Positions 45,075 through 53,695 are shown, counted from the first letter of the stretch. The stretch: 64,000 nucleotides of DNA from a gamma proteobacterium HdN1 (GCA_000198515.1 FP929140.1:3632527-3696526); one strand, 5' to 3'. The notes: a model not told the origin generated them from the letters alone. Numbers and translations: made by a program.

Positions 45075-46918
45075 GTGTGCCAGGCATGGCAGTTAACTCG
45101 TCGGGTGAAAGTCCCGATACCAGGTATTCGCAGAGCCGAAGGTTAGCCAAAGGGCAAGGGCGTCATCGCGAGGTGAGGTCTAAAGGAAGCCCACGGCAAA
45201 ATCGCGGGGCGATGAACAAAAACCGGATATGAGGTGTGACATGAGCGGGGCGTATGGGCACGTGACCATCAAGCCCTCCATCTGCAATTGGCTTGTGTTT
45301 TATAAATCCGGCGCCTACGCGAGGAACGTTAACTGTCTTACCCTGGGAGATCTGCTTTGTGTTAACGGACTAACTGAGGGTGAAGAGATTCACTTGATCG
45401 CAAAGTAGAAGTCAGCAGAGAGAATAGTACCGGTGATTACTCGGTTAGTTGAAAAAAATAGCCGTGCATGTCTAAGGGAAGGCTCGAACGATGGTGAGGC
45501 GATGTGGGAAGGCGGGGTTTAGGTAAGGCATCCGAAATTGAAAAGGGATGAAACACAAACCGGAAAATTCATGACATCAGACCTCAATTTATCTTTATCA
45601 CTCTTGGAGCGCGCCCTAGAAAAGGAAAATCTTCAGCGCGCGTTCAACCAAGTGGTACGCAACAAAGGCGCTCCCGGAATAGACGGCATGCCCGTCGAAG
45701 ATCTGGAAAGCCACTTGCGGCATCACTGGCCAACGCTCCGACAATCATTACTCGATGGAACCTACCAACCCAAACCGGTAAAACGGGTTGAAATACCCAA
45801 AGGCGACGGCACTAAGCGCGCACTTGGAATTCCGACCGTGATCGACCGGTTTGTGCAGCAAATCATAGCGCAAGCACTTTCAGCGTTATGGGAGCCGCAC
45901 TTCCACCCCAGCAGTTTTGGTTTTCGCCCAGCACGCTCGGCACAACAAGCGGTAAAATACGTGCAAACGTTACAACGCGAGAAGTACGAGTGGGTCGTCG
46001 ATCTCGATCTGAAATCCTTCTTCGATGAAGTGAATCACGATCGTTTAATCGCGCGACTGAAAACCAGAGTTGAAGACAAAGTCCTGTTGCGATTGATCAA
46101 CAAATTCCTGCATGCGGGAATTAATGCAAACGGGATATTGTTACGAAGTGAGAAAGGGGTGCCGCAAGGAGGCCCGCTCTCACCGATTCTGGCCAATATC
46201 GTACTGGACGAACTAGATTGGGAATTGGAACATAGAGGGCATAAATTCGCACGCTATGCTGATGACTGCAATATCATGGTCAAAAGCAAGGCGGCAGGCG
46301 AACGAGTAATGAAAAGTATCCGGCGCTTTCTTGAAACGACACTTCGGCTCAGGGTGAACGACCAGAAAAGCGCGGTGGATCGTCCGACAAAACGAAATTT
46401 CCTTGGATTTACATTTAGCGCGCACTCGCAACGCATTAAAGTGAGCGATAAGTCATTATCCAGACTTCGGGATAAGGTGAGAGTGCTCACCCGACGGACG
46501 CGTGGGCACACATTTGAAACCATTATTGCAGAGCTGACCTTTTACCTGCTTGGTTGGAAAGCATACTTCGGCTTGGCTGAAGTATTGAGCCCGCTGCGCG
46601 ATGTGGATAAATGGATACGAAGGAAATTACGGTGCTATCTGTGGAAGCAATGGGGTCAAAGTGGATATCGTAAACTCAGACGCCATGGCGTCAGCGTGGA
46701 ACTGGCGTGGAATACCTCTAAGTCGGCCCACGGCCCGTGGCGCTTGAGCAACAGCCCCGCATTGACGCAGGCACTACCGAGAAAGTACTTTAAAGGCATT
46801 GGGCTGCCGGAATTGGCAGGGGGATAAAATAAATCAACCAACGAACCGCCGTGGTACGTGATCCGTATGCCCGGTGGTGTGGGAGGGGTGGCGCTGCGAG
46901 GCGCCCCTCTATCCCGAT
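45075..46918 (+). mobile_element. Class C (attC-type) group II intron, copy 4
   Basis: 1844 bp, GTGTGCCAGG to CCCGAT. The flanks TGCGT and TAGGGC reconstitute the common attC/family A junction exactly, which fixes the intron boundaries. Confidence 0.95.
45571..46827 (+). CDS. Group II intron reverse transcriptase/maturase, copy 4
   Basis: Intact 418-residue RT with VVDLDLKSFFDE, YADD and maturase domain, the same protein as copy 1. Confidence 0.93.
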   Translation: MTSDLNLSLSLLERALEKENLQRAFNQVVRNKGAPGIDGMPVEDLESHLRHHWPTLRQSLLDGTYQPKPVKRVEIPKGDGTKRALGIPTVIDRFVQQIIAQALSALWEPHFHPSSFGFRPARSAQQAVKYVQTLQREKYEWVVDLDLKSFFDEVNHDRLIARLKTRVEDKVLLRLINKFLHAGINANGILLRSEKGVPQGGPLSPILANIVLDELDWELEHRGHKFARYADDCNIMVKSKAAGERVMKSIRRFLETTLRLRVNDQKSAVDRPTKRNFLGFTFSAHSQRIKVSDKSLSRLRDKVRVLTRRTRGHTFETIIAELTFYLLGWKAYFGLAEVLSPLRDVDKWIRRKLRCYLWKQWGQSGYRKLRRHGVSVELAWNTSKSAHGPWRLSNSPALTQALPRKYFKGIGLPELAGG

Positions 46919-47311
46919 TAGGGCAAAAATGGCATTGCGCTACGAGTGGGCAAGGCAACGAGCGTTTCTTATCGCGCGGTCGTTTTTTTCAAGGTTTTTT
47001 CGTCTCTCTTTGCTGCCATTGAGGGGCATCAATTAGGCGCAAGTTTCCGCTTTTAGTGCTCCATGCCAAAATAATTATTTCCATTTGTGCGATAGCTTGT
47101 ATCTTCCATTGAGTGGCTGTGGTACAAGCGTAAATTAGGCATTTGGTCAGGTGGGTTTTTGCATGTGCAAGATTGGCTTTCTTGATCCAAAATTTATTAC
47201 GTGCCATCGTCGGGGTAGGTGCTCAAAGCAAGCAATATTGCCCCTAACAAGTCACAACACTTGCACGCAAGCGTGCGCGGACGTCGCTGCGCGCCGCCGG
47301 TGTGCTCTGCG
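46919..47311 (+). other. Cassette C20: ORF-less cassette, family A copy 4
   Basis: 394 bp when the T before the intron (45074) is counted. Close to copies 8 and 11. No gene. Confidence 0.85.
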
Positions 47312-47317
47312 TTAGGT
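47242..47317 (+). repeat. attC of C20, host-like type
   Basis: 1L CCCTAAC and 1R GTTAGGT, 76 bp. Confidence 0.92.
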
Positions 47318-47360
47318 GTGTCGCATCGCCAGTCATGCGATAACTGAAAAGGAGTGAATC

Positions 47361-47699
47361 ATGAAAAAGAAAATCAAGGCGTTAGCTGTAGTATCTGTCT
47401 TGGCAGTTCTCGCACCATCGTCCGCATTGGCGCGTAACTGCCAAGCAAACGGGAATATGGTTTATTGCGACGATGGTGTTTCATATCAACGAATTGGAAA
47501 CATGACCTATGGCTCAGATGGCAGTAGTTCACAGCAAATAGGGAATATGCGCTACAATTCAGACGGCTCAAGTTCACAGCAAATTGGAAACATGCGTTAC
47601 AACTCCGATGGCTCAAGTTCGCAACAAATCGGAAATATTCGCTACAACTCCGATGGCACGAGCTGCCAACGTATTGGAAACCAGTTGTATTGCAATTAA
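47361..47699 (+). CDS. Cassette C21: secreted protein of 15-residue tandem repeats
   Basis: The 112-residue protein has a Sec signal (MKKKIKALAVVSVLAVLA...ALA) and then five to six units of the type YNSDGSSSQQIGNMR. It starts with a Cys pair (RNCQANGNMVYC) and ends CQRIGNQLYC, so the repeat block is capped by cysteines at both ends. The units at 47520-47660 are nearly identical in DNA, a sign of recent amplification. The ATG at 47361 follows AGGAG. Likely a small periplasmic or secreted beta-rich protein of unknown role. Confidence 0.82.
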   Translation: MKKKIKALAVVSVLAVLAPSSALARNCQANGNMVYCDDGVSYQRIGNMTYGSDGSSSQQIGNMRYNSDGSSSQQIGNMRYNSDGSSSQQIGNIRYNSDGTSCQRIGNQLYCN

Positions 47700-47702
47700 A
47701 TT

Positions 47703-47765
47703 GCCTAACCCGGCAGTCGAGAGGGACTGCGAAAAAGCGCGCAGCCCCTCACTTTTACGTTAGGG
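47703..47765 (+). repeat. attC of C21
   Basis: 1L GCCTAAC and 1R GTTAGGG, 63 bp. Confidence 0.82.
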
Positions 47766-48153
47766 CAAAAAGGCATCGTGCTGCGGGCGGGTAGGGCAAC
47801 GAGCGTTTCTTATCGCGCGGTCGCTTTCTCCAAGGGTTTTCAGTCGCTCTTTGCCGCCATTGAGCAGCATCAATTTGGCGCAAGTTTCCGCTTTTGGTGC
47901 TCCACGCCAAAATAATTATTTCCATTTGTGCGGCAGCTTGTATCTTCCATTGGTTCAATGGGGTACAAGCGTGAGCTAGGGCTTTTGGTCGGGCGGATTT
48001 TCAGATACGCAAGATCGTTTTTTTTGTTCTACAATTTACTAAGTACCTTCGTCGGGGCAGGTGCTCAAAGCAAGCAATATTGCCCCTAACAAGTCACAAC
48101 ACTTGCGCGCAAGCGTGCGCGGACGTCGCTGCGCGCCGCCGGTGTGTTCTGCG
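47760..48153 (+). other. Cassette C22: ORF-less cassette, family A copy 5
   Basis: 394 bp. The middle belongs to the CCACGCCAAAATAATT subtype while the following block (GGTTCAATGGGGTACAAGCG) is shared with C24 and C31, a mosaic pattern. Confidence 0.85.
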
Positions 48154-48159
48154 TTAGGG
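48084..48159 (+). repeat. attC of C22, host-like type
   Basis: 1L CCCTAAC and 1R GTTAGGG, 76 bp. Confidence 0.92.
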
Positions 48160-48547
48160 CAAAAAAGCATCGTGCTACTGGCGGGTAAGGCAACGAGCGT
48201 TTTTTATCGCTCGGTCGTTTTCTCCAAGGTTTCTCAGTCTCTCTTTGCTGCCATTGCGGAGCAGCAATTAGGCGCAAGGTTTTCGCTTTTAGTGCGCTAC
48301 GTAAAAATAACCAGTTCCAATTCTGGGGCGGCTTGCATCCTCCATTGGGTAGCTGTGGTACAAGCGTAAATTAGGCATTTGGTCAGGTGAGTTTCTACAT
48401 GTGCGAGATCGACTTTCTTGGCCTAAAATTTATTATGTGCCGTCGTCGGGGCAGGTGCTCAAAGCAACCAATATTGCCCCTAACAAGTCACAACACTTGC
48501 ACGCAAGCGTGCGCGGACGTCGCTGCGCGCCGCCGGTGTGCTCTGCG
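48154..48547 (+). other. Cassette C23: ORF-less cassette, family A copy 6
   Basis: 394 bp. The middle belongs to the second subtype (GTGCGCTACGTAAAAATAAC, TTCCAATTCTGGGGC). Confidence 0.85.
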
Positions 48548-48553
48548 TTAGGG
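48478..48553 (+). repeat. attC of C23, host-like type
   Basis: 1L CCCTAAC and 1R GTTAGGG, 76 bp. Confidence 0.92.
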
Positions 48554-48943
48554 CAAAAATGGCATCGCGCTACGAGTGGGCAAGGCAACGAGCGTTTCTT
48601 ATCGCTCGGTCGCTTTTTCCAAGGGTTTTCAGTCTCTCTTTGCTGCCATTGCGGAGCATCAATTTCGCGCGAGGTTTCCGCTTTTAGTGCGCTACGTAAA
48701 AATAATCATTTCCAATTCTGGGGCGGCTTGTATCTTCAATTGGTTCAATGGGGTGCAGGTGTAAGCTAGGGCCGTTGGTCAGGCTGATTTTCAGATACGT
48801 AAGATCGGCTTTTTTGTTCTACAATTTACTTAGTGCCGTCGTTGGGGCAGGTGCTCAAAGCAAGCAAAGCTGCCCCTAACAAATCACAACACTTGCACGC
48901 AAGCGTGCGCGGACGTCGCTGCGCTCCGCCGGTGTGTTCTGCG
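48548..48943 (+). other. Cassette C24: ORF-less cassette, family A copy 7
   Basis: 396 bp. Second-subtype middle plus the GGTTCAATGGGG block. Confidence 0.85.
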
Positions 48944-48949
48944 TTAGGG
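48874..48949 (+). repeat. attC of C24, host-like type
   Basis: 1L CCCTAAC and 1R GTTAGGG, 76 bp; AAATCAC in place of AAGTCAC. Confidence 0.92.
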
Positions 48950-49337
48950 CAAAAATGGCATTGCGCTACGAGTGGGCAAGGCAACGAGCGTTTCTTATCG
49001 CGCGGTCGTTTTTTCCAAGGTTTTTTCGTCTCTCTTTGCTGCCATTGAGGGGCATCAATTAGGCGCAAGTTTCCGCTTTTAGTGCTCCATGCCAAAATAA
49101 TCATTTCCATTTGTGCGGCAGCTTCTATCTTCCGTTGAGTAGCTGTGGTACAAGCGTAAATTAGGCATTTGGTCAGGTGGGTTTTTGCATACGCAAGATC
49201 GGCTTTCTTGATCCAAAATTTATTATGTGCCGTCGTTGGGGCAGGTGCTCAAAGCAAGCAATGTTGCCCCTAACAAGTCACAACACTTGCACGCAAGCGT
49301 GCGCGGACGTCGCTTCGCGCCGCCGGTGTGTTCTGCG
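48944..49337 (+). other. Cassette C25: ORF-less cassette, family A copy 8
   Basis: 394 bp. Nearly identical to C29 (50715-51108), so one is a recent copy of the other. Confidence 0.85.
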
Positions 49338-49343
49338 TTAGGC
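49268..49343 (+). repeat. attC of C25, host-like type
   Basis: 1L CCCTAAC and 1R GTTAGGC, 76 bp. Confidence 0.92.
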
Positions 49344-49357
49344 AGCAGGAGTATATC

Positions 49358-49873
49358 GTGACACCACGAAGTCCATCAGTCGGTAGCAAAGATCTTGGCA
49401 ACCATGCAGAGTCCGTCGCACAGGTGCTCCTGCATCAGCGCGGATATAACGCTGACCTTCATCGGACAAATCATCCTATATACGATCTGGTCGTTGATGC
49501 GAGTACCCCGTTCCACGTTTCCGTCAAAGCTTCAAAAACGCAACAGCATGTAAGACTTGGCAGTCTGAATTCAGTAAGCAAACTATCGTCCGGCAATTTC
49601 GTGTTCGCGTTTATGCCATCTCTCGGCAGCAAGGAAATATCCATTTCTGACGGTGGTTATCGCCTCTTTATCATTCCGGCTGAGATCGCTCGCGATGACG
49701 GCATTGCAGTTCGCAACAGCTACTTGGAGCATCGGGGGCTGGATCAGTCATACAGTTACAGTCTTATGGTGAAAGGCTATGCAAAGCGAGAGCACCAAGT
49801 TCAAATCTGGTCGCAATGGGCGCAGTACGAGGATGCGTGGCATTTGCTCCCACCACCAAAGCCTGCAGCCTAA
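49358..49873 (+). CDS. Cassette C26: PD-(D/E)XK-like hypothetical protein
   Basis: The 171-residue protein from a GTG at 49358 (AGGAG at 49347-49351) has a nuclease-like layout: a helix with Glu (GNHAESVAQVLLHQRGY), then YDLVVDAS and a strand HVSVKASKTQ, as in restriction-endonuclease folds. The usual acidic residue before xK is Ser (SVK), so activity is doubtful. The rest includes FVFAFMPSLG and YRLFIIPAEIA. A role in DNA cleavage or as an inactive relative is inferred only. Confidence 0.65.
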   Translation: MTPRSPSVGSKDLGNHAESVAQVLLHQRGYNADLHRTNHPIYDLVVDASTPFHVSVKASKTQQHVRLGSLNSVSKLSSGNFVFAFMPSLGSKEISISDGGYRLFIIPAEIARDDGIAVRNSYLEHRGLDQSYSYSLMVKGYAKREHQVQIWSQWAQYEDAWHLLPPPKPAA

Positions 49874-49939
49874 CAATTTGCGGCAATCGGCGGCACAAAA
49901 CGCTGCGCGGTTTCCGCGCCGTTGCGCAAGGCGTTAGGG
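49868..49939 (+). repeat. attC of C26
   Basis: 1L GCCTAAC and 1R GTTAGGG, 72 bp, arms TTGCGGC/GTTGCGCAA. Confidence 0.87.
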
Positions 49940-50328
49940 CAAAAAAAGCATCGCGCTACTAGCAGGCAAGGCAGTAAGCGTTTTTTATCGCTCGGTCGTT
50001 TTCTTCAAGGTTTTTCAGTCTCTCTTTGCGGCCATTGCGGAGCATCAATTAGGCGCGAGGATTCCGCATTTAGTGCTCCACGCCAAAATAATTATTTCCA
50101 TTTGTGCGGCTGCTTGTATCTTCCATTGGGTAGCTGTGGTACAAGCGTAAAGCAGGCATTTGGTCAGGTGGGTTTTTGCATACGCAAGATCGCCTTTCCT
50201 AGCCTAAAATTTATTATGTGCCATCGTCGGGGCAGGTGCTCAAAGCAAGCAAAGCTGCCCCTAACAAGTCACAACACTTGCACGCAAGCGTGCGCGGACG
50301 TCGCTACGCGCCGCCGGTGTGCTCTGCG
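49934..50328 (+). other. Cassette C27: ORF-less cassette, family A copy 9
   Basis: 395 bp. No gene. Confidence 0.85.
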
Positions 50329-50334
50329 TTAGGG
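50259..50334 (+). repeat. attC of C27, host-like type
   Basis: 1L CCCTAAC and 1R GTTAGGG, 76 bp. Confidence 0.92.
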
Positions 50335-50714
50335 CAAAAAAGGCATCGCGCTATTAGCAGGCAAGGCAACGAGCGTTTCTTATCGCGCGGTCGTTTTTTT
50401 CAAGGTTTCTCTTTGCTGCCATTGCGGAGCATCAATTAGGCGCGAGGTTTTTGCTTTTAGTGCTCCATGCCAAAATAATCATTTCCATTTGTGCGGCAGC
50501 TTGTATCTTCCATTGGGTAGCTGTGGTACAAGCGTAAAACAGGCATTTGGTCAGGTGGGTTTTTGCAAACGCAAGATCGGCTTCTTGATAAAAAAAATAT
50601 TATGTGCCGTCGTTGGGGCGGGTGCTCAAAGCAAGCAATGTTGCCCCTAACAAGTCACAACACTTGCACGCAAGCGTGCGCGGACGTCGCTACGCGCCGC
50701 CGGTGTGCTCTGCG
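50329..50714 (+). other. Cassette C28: ORF-less cassette, family A copy 10
   Basis: 386 bp; an 8-bp deletion near 50408 (the TTCAGTCT block is missing) breaks the minus-strand frame seen in other copies. Confidence 0.85.
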
Positions 50715-50720
50715 TTAGGG
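50645..50720 (+). repeat. attC of C28, host-like type
   Basis: 1L CCCTAAC and 1R GTTAGGG, 76 bp. Confidence 0.92.
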
Positions 50721-51108
50721 CAAAAATGGCATTGCGCTACGAGTGGGCAAGGCAACGAGCGTTTCTTATCGCGCGGTCGTTTTTTCCAAGGTTTTTTCGT
50801 CTCTCTTTGCTGCCATTGAGGGGCATCAATTAGGCGCAAGTTTCCGCTTTTAGTGCTCCATGCCAAAATAATCATTTCCATTTGTGCGGCAGCTTCTATC
50901 TTCCGTTGAGTAGCTGTGGTACAAGCGTAAATTAGGCATTTGGTCAGGTGGGTTTTTGCATACGCAAGATCGGCTTTCTTGATCCAAAATTTATTATGTG
51001 CCGTCGTTGGGGCTGGTGCTCAAAGCAAGCAAAGCTGCCCCTAACAAGTCACAACACTTGCACGCAAGCGTGCGCGGACGTCGCTGCGCTCCGCCGGTGT
51101 GCTCTGCG
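50715..51108 (+). other. Cassette C29: ORF-less cassette, family A copy 11
   Basis: 394 bp. Differs from C25 only near its 3' end (GGGGCTGGTGCTC and GCAAAGCTGCCC). Confidence 0.85.
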
Positions 51109-51114
51109 TTATGC
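51039..51114 (+). repeat. attC of C29, host-like type
   Basis: 1L CCCTAAC and 1R GTTATGC, 76 bp. Confidence 0.92.
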
Positions 51115-51135
51115 ATCATGGAGCGAGCGAGTGAT

Positions 51136-51855
51136 ATGTCCCAGATAGAACATGCGTTTGCTCTCGCCAAGAAAGTATTTTCTGGGGAAATGACGCAGCA
51201 AGGTGCCGCAAACCACCTGCATAAGGTTCACAAGATCAATGTGAATTCCGCGAAAATTATGATCGCGGTTTATGGACGTATGGTTCGCGGCCTAGAGTTC
51301 AAGCGTGCACTGAGCGCACCAGACATGAACTATTACTTGGCAACCTTCTTGGCTGAAGGAGGTCCTGGTAGTCTGAAGAATCCCGTTAAGGCGCTGTGGG
51401 AGCATATTGAGTACTACGAGGCAAAGAACTCTGTAAACCTCAATGCCCTTCGAGATCTATACGCAACGTACTCAGCAGTATCCGAGGGCTTCAAGTCCGC
51501 AGAGGATATTCAGGGGAGCTTTCAAAAGGCGGTAGAGGCTGCCGCCAAGGTTCCTATCGCCGAGAGGCAGAATCTACTCAAATCCTTCGGCAAACTGCCG
51601 CGCACTAGACCAGTTGTGTCCTTGGTTTATGAGCGCAACCCATATGTTGTCGTTGAGGTTCTTAATCGAGCTAAGGGCATGTGTGAGCGCTGCAAATCCC
51701 AAGCACCGTTTAAGAGGCGTAAGGACAATACTCCTTACCTTGAAGTCCATCATCGAGTTCGCCTTGCAGATGGGGGCGAGGATACAGTTGAGAACGCAGT
51801 TGCCTTGTGCCCAAATTGCCATCGCCTGCTTCACTTTGGGCGCGCTGAGGCATAA
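51136..51855 (+). CDS. Cassette C30: HNH endonuclease (McrA-like)
   Basis: The 239-residue protein has a helical N-terminal half and a C-terminal HNH domain: zinc cysteines GMCERCKSQAP, the catalytic stretch LEVHHRVRLADGGEDTVENAVALCPNCHRLLH. Such domains are found in type IV restriction enzymes and other defence nucleases. The ATG at 51136 is my choice; 51118 is an in-frame alternative 18 bp upstream. As a single-gene cassette with no methylase it could be a stand-alone restriction factor. Confidence 0.85.
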   Translation: MSQIEHAFALAKKVFSGEMTQQGAANHLHKVHKINVNSAKIMIAVYGRMVRGLEFKRALSAPDMNYYLATFLAEGGPGSLKNPVKALWEHIEYYEAKNSVNLNALRDLYATYSAVSEGFKSAEDIQGSFQKAVEAAAKVPIAERQNLLKSFGKLPRTRPVVSLVYERNPYVVVEVLNRAKGMCERCKSQAPFKRRKDNTPYLEVHHRVRLADGGEDTVENAVALCPNCHRLLHFGRAEA

Positions 51856-51898
51856 CCATTCGCTGCAGGATCGACGGCCCTGAGCTCAAACGTTAGGG
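51850..51898 (+). repeat. attC of C30 (short)
   Basis: 1L GCATAAC and 1R GTTAGGG, only 49 bp, below the usual minimum of about 57. Pairing of its centre is weak, so recombination may be impaired. Confidence 0.75.
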
Positions 51899-52110
51899 CA
51901 AAAATGGCATCGCGCTACGGACGGGTAAGGCAGCAAGCGTTTTTTATCGCTCGGTCGTTTTCTCCAAGGATTTTCACTCGCTCTTTGCTGCCATTTAGGG
52001 GCATCAATTAGGCGCAAGTTTCCGCATTTAGTGCGCTACGTAAAAATAGTCATTTCCAATTCTGGGGCGGCTTGTATCTTCAATTGGTTCAATGGGGTAC
52101 AAGCGACATC
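51893..52110 (+). other. Cassette C31: ORF-less cassette, family A copy 12, truncated by IS3
   Basis: The family sequence runs to GGGGTACAAGCG and then stops at the IS end. The 3' third and the attC are missing. Confidence 0.8.
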
Positions 52111-52139
52111 CGTCAAGCTGGTTTGCACTCTTTTTCAAT

Positions 52140-53234
52140 TTAAGCAGCAATTTTTGCTGCCTCTGGTTTTACCAACTTTTTAGGGTTTAGCGTCGTCGGA
52201 GGAACGGGCTCGCAATTACGGATCTTTCCCTGTATCCAGCGTTCAGGGTGCTTGCCTTTGGCTTCCATAAGCCGCCTCTCACGCTTTGCCAGAATCGCTT
52301 GATCTAGGCCAAGATGGCGTTCGTTCGGTGTGACGTAATTCAGCTTGCTGTGCTTGTGAATATGGTTGTACCAGTGGATAAATTCACCGGCCCACTCACG
52401 TGCATCGGTGATGGTCTTAAACCCTTTCTTTGGCCATGTACGGTGGTACTTCAAGGTATGGAAAAAGGATTCGATAAAGGGATTGTCATTGCTTACACGA
52501 GCGCGGCTGTGCGACTTTAAAACGCCTAGTTCCTCCATTTTGACATACATGGCTTGTGACTTCATTGCTGCGCCGTTATCTGAGTGCAGAACGACGTTGC
52601 CATGGTAGAGCCCCTCGCTCAGAAGTGTTCGTTCCAGCAGGCTAGCAGCGAGCTCACCGCTCTCTACGCTATAGACCTCAAATCCAACGGCCTTGCGGCT
52701 GTAGAGGTCTTGGATCATGTAAAGATAGTAAAACACGCCTTTTGTTTGGCTGGGCATATAGGTGATGTCCCACGTGAGCACCTGACCCGGTTTTGTCGCG
52801 GTAAATGTGTCGGGCAGTGGCGATTTGCGGTGAGTCTGCTCGTTACCACGTTTAGCATTTTGCTCATGCTTACGAAGCACGCGGTGTATCGTGGATTCTG
52901 AAGCAATATACTCACCTCGATCAAGCAGGGTGTTGACGATGAACGCAGCAGGCATGTCCGCAAATTCAGCGCTTTGGCAGGTATTTAGAATTTCCTGCTC
53001 ATCCTCGTCACTAAGCTTGTTGGCGGGCACGGGGCGCTGTGCCGTCGGGCGTAAATCCGATTGAATTTCGCCGCCACTTAACCAATTGCGGTAGGTGCGT
53101 TTGCTAATCCCAGCGATCTCACAGGCAGGGTCGAGTCGTGCACACGCCGCTACGGCCTCTTGAATGGCTTCTATGGTCGTTTGGCGCTCTGGGCGGAGGG
53201 TTAATCGGCCTCTTTGTCCCAGAGCGCATCCAGC
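52140..53234 (-). CDS. IS3-family transposase OrfB (made by -1 frameshift from OrfA)
   Basis: The frame is open from the slip site to the stop at 52140 and encodes an HTH_21-like segment, then an rve integrase core with DDE residues in VLTWDITYMP, VLHSDNGAAM and NDNPFIESFFHTLK. A GTG at 53030 could start a shorter form, but the -1 fusion (about 518 residues with OrfA) is the likely active transposase. Confidence 0.88.
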   Translation of the reverse strand, partial: AGCALGQRGRLTLRPERQTTIEAIQEAVAACARLDPACEIAGISKRTYRNWLSGGEIQSDLRPTAQRPVPANKLSDEDEQEILNTCQSAEFADMPAAFIVNTLLDRGEYIASESTIHRVLRKHEQNAKRGNEQTHRKSPLPDTFTATKPGQVLTWDITYMPSQTKGVFYYLYMIQDLYSRKAVGFEVYSVESGELAASLLERTLLSEGLYHGNVVLHSDNGAAMKSQAMYVKMEELGVLKSHSRARVSNDNPFIESFFHTLKYHRTWPKKGFKTITDAREWAGEFIHWYNHIHKHSKLNYVTPNERHLGLDQAILAKRERRLMEAKGKHPERWIQGKIRNCEPVPPTTLNPKKLVKPEAAKIAA

Positions 53235-53695
53235 TTTTTTTGAAGCACCAATAATGCAGCGGCTTCTGCGAGTGCTTTCTCTTTCCGTCTAAGCTCGCTC
53301 CGCGTCTGTTTAAGCTCTTTTTCAAGTGCTTTTTGGTGCTGGCGTTCTTCGTGGGTTTGCACCAAGGTGCCTTGATATCCTGCAACGAATTCAGCTTTCC
53401 AGCGCTTTAGCTGATCCACATAAAGCCCTTTGCTGCGGCAGTATTTGCCAAGCTCCAGCTCGGTCATGATGGCGGTTTCGATGATCGCTGCCAGCTTCGC
53501 TTGTGCTGACCAATCTTCGGGAGTTGGGACATTTCCTGGCACGGGGGAACCCTTGGCTTTGGCTTGTTTGCGCCAATTATACAGGGTCGGCAGGCTGATG
53601 CCTTCACTGCGATGGAGTTCAGGCGCTGTTTTGTTATGTGGGGGCAGCATTTTTGCAATTGCCGCGCTTTTTCTCTCTGGGGAATAACTTGCCAT
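53201..53695 (-). CDS. IS3-family transposase OrfA
   Basis: The 164-residue protein has an HTH (ISLPTLYNWRKQAKAKG) and a C-terminal leucine-zipper coiled coil (LEKELKQTRSELRRKEKALAE). It ends WDKEAD just past the slippery site, overlapping OrfB in the -1 frame. Confidence 0.88.
   Translation of the reverse strand: MASYSPERKSAAIAKMLPPHNKTAPELHRSEGISLPTLYNWRKQAKAKGSPVPGNVPTPEDWSAQAKLAAIIETAIMTELELGKYCRSKGLYVDQLKRWKAEFVAGYQGTLVQTHEERQHQKALEKELKQTRSELRRKEKALAEAAALLVLQKKLDALWDKEAD
53234..53240 (-). promoter_or_regulatory. Programmed -1 frameshift site A-AAA-AAG
   Basis: On the minus strand the OrfA codons CAA AAA AAG form the heptamer A AAA AAG, the classical IS3-family slippery site. Slipping back one base joins OrfA residue 154 to the OrfB frame, which is open without a stop. 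Confidence 0.85.

Noticed and set aside
48061-50819. Frames of 60-140 codons containing peptides such as HLHASVRGRRCAPPVCSA
   Set aside because: This peptide is the translation of the host-like attC itself, so these frames are artefacts of the repeated attC and family A sequence.
47760-51108. CRISPR-like appearance of repeated units
   Set aside because: The repeats are about 394 bp with attC sites at the ends; no short direct repeats with unique spacers are present and there are no cas genes.
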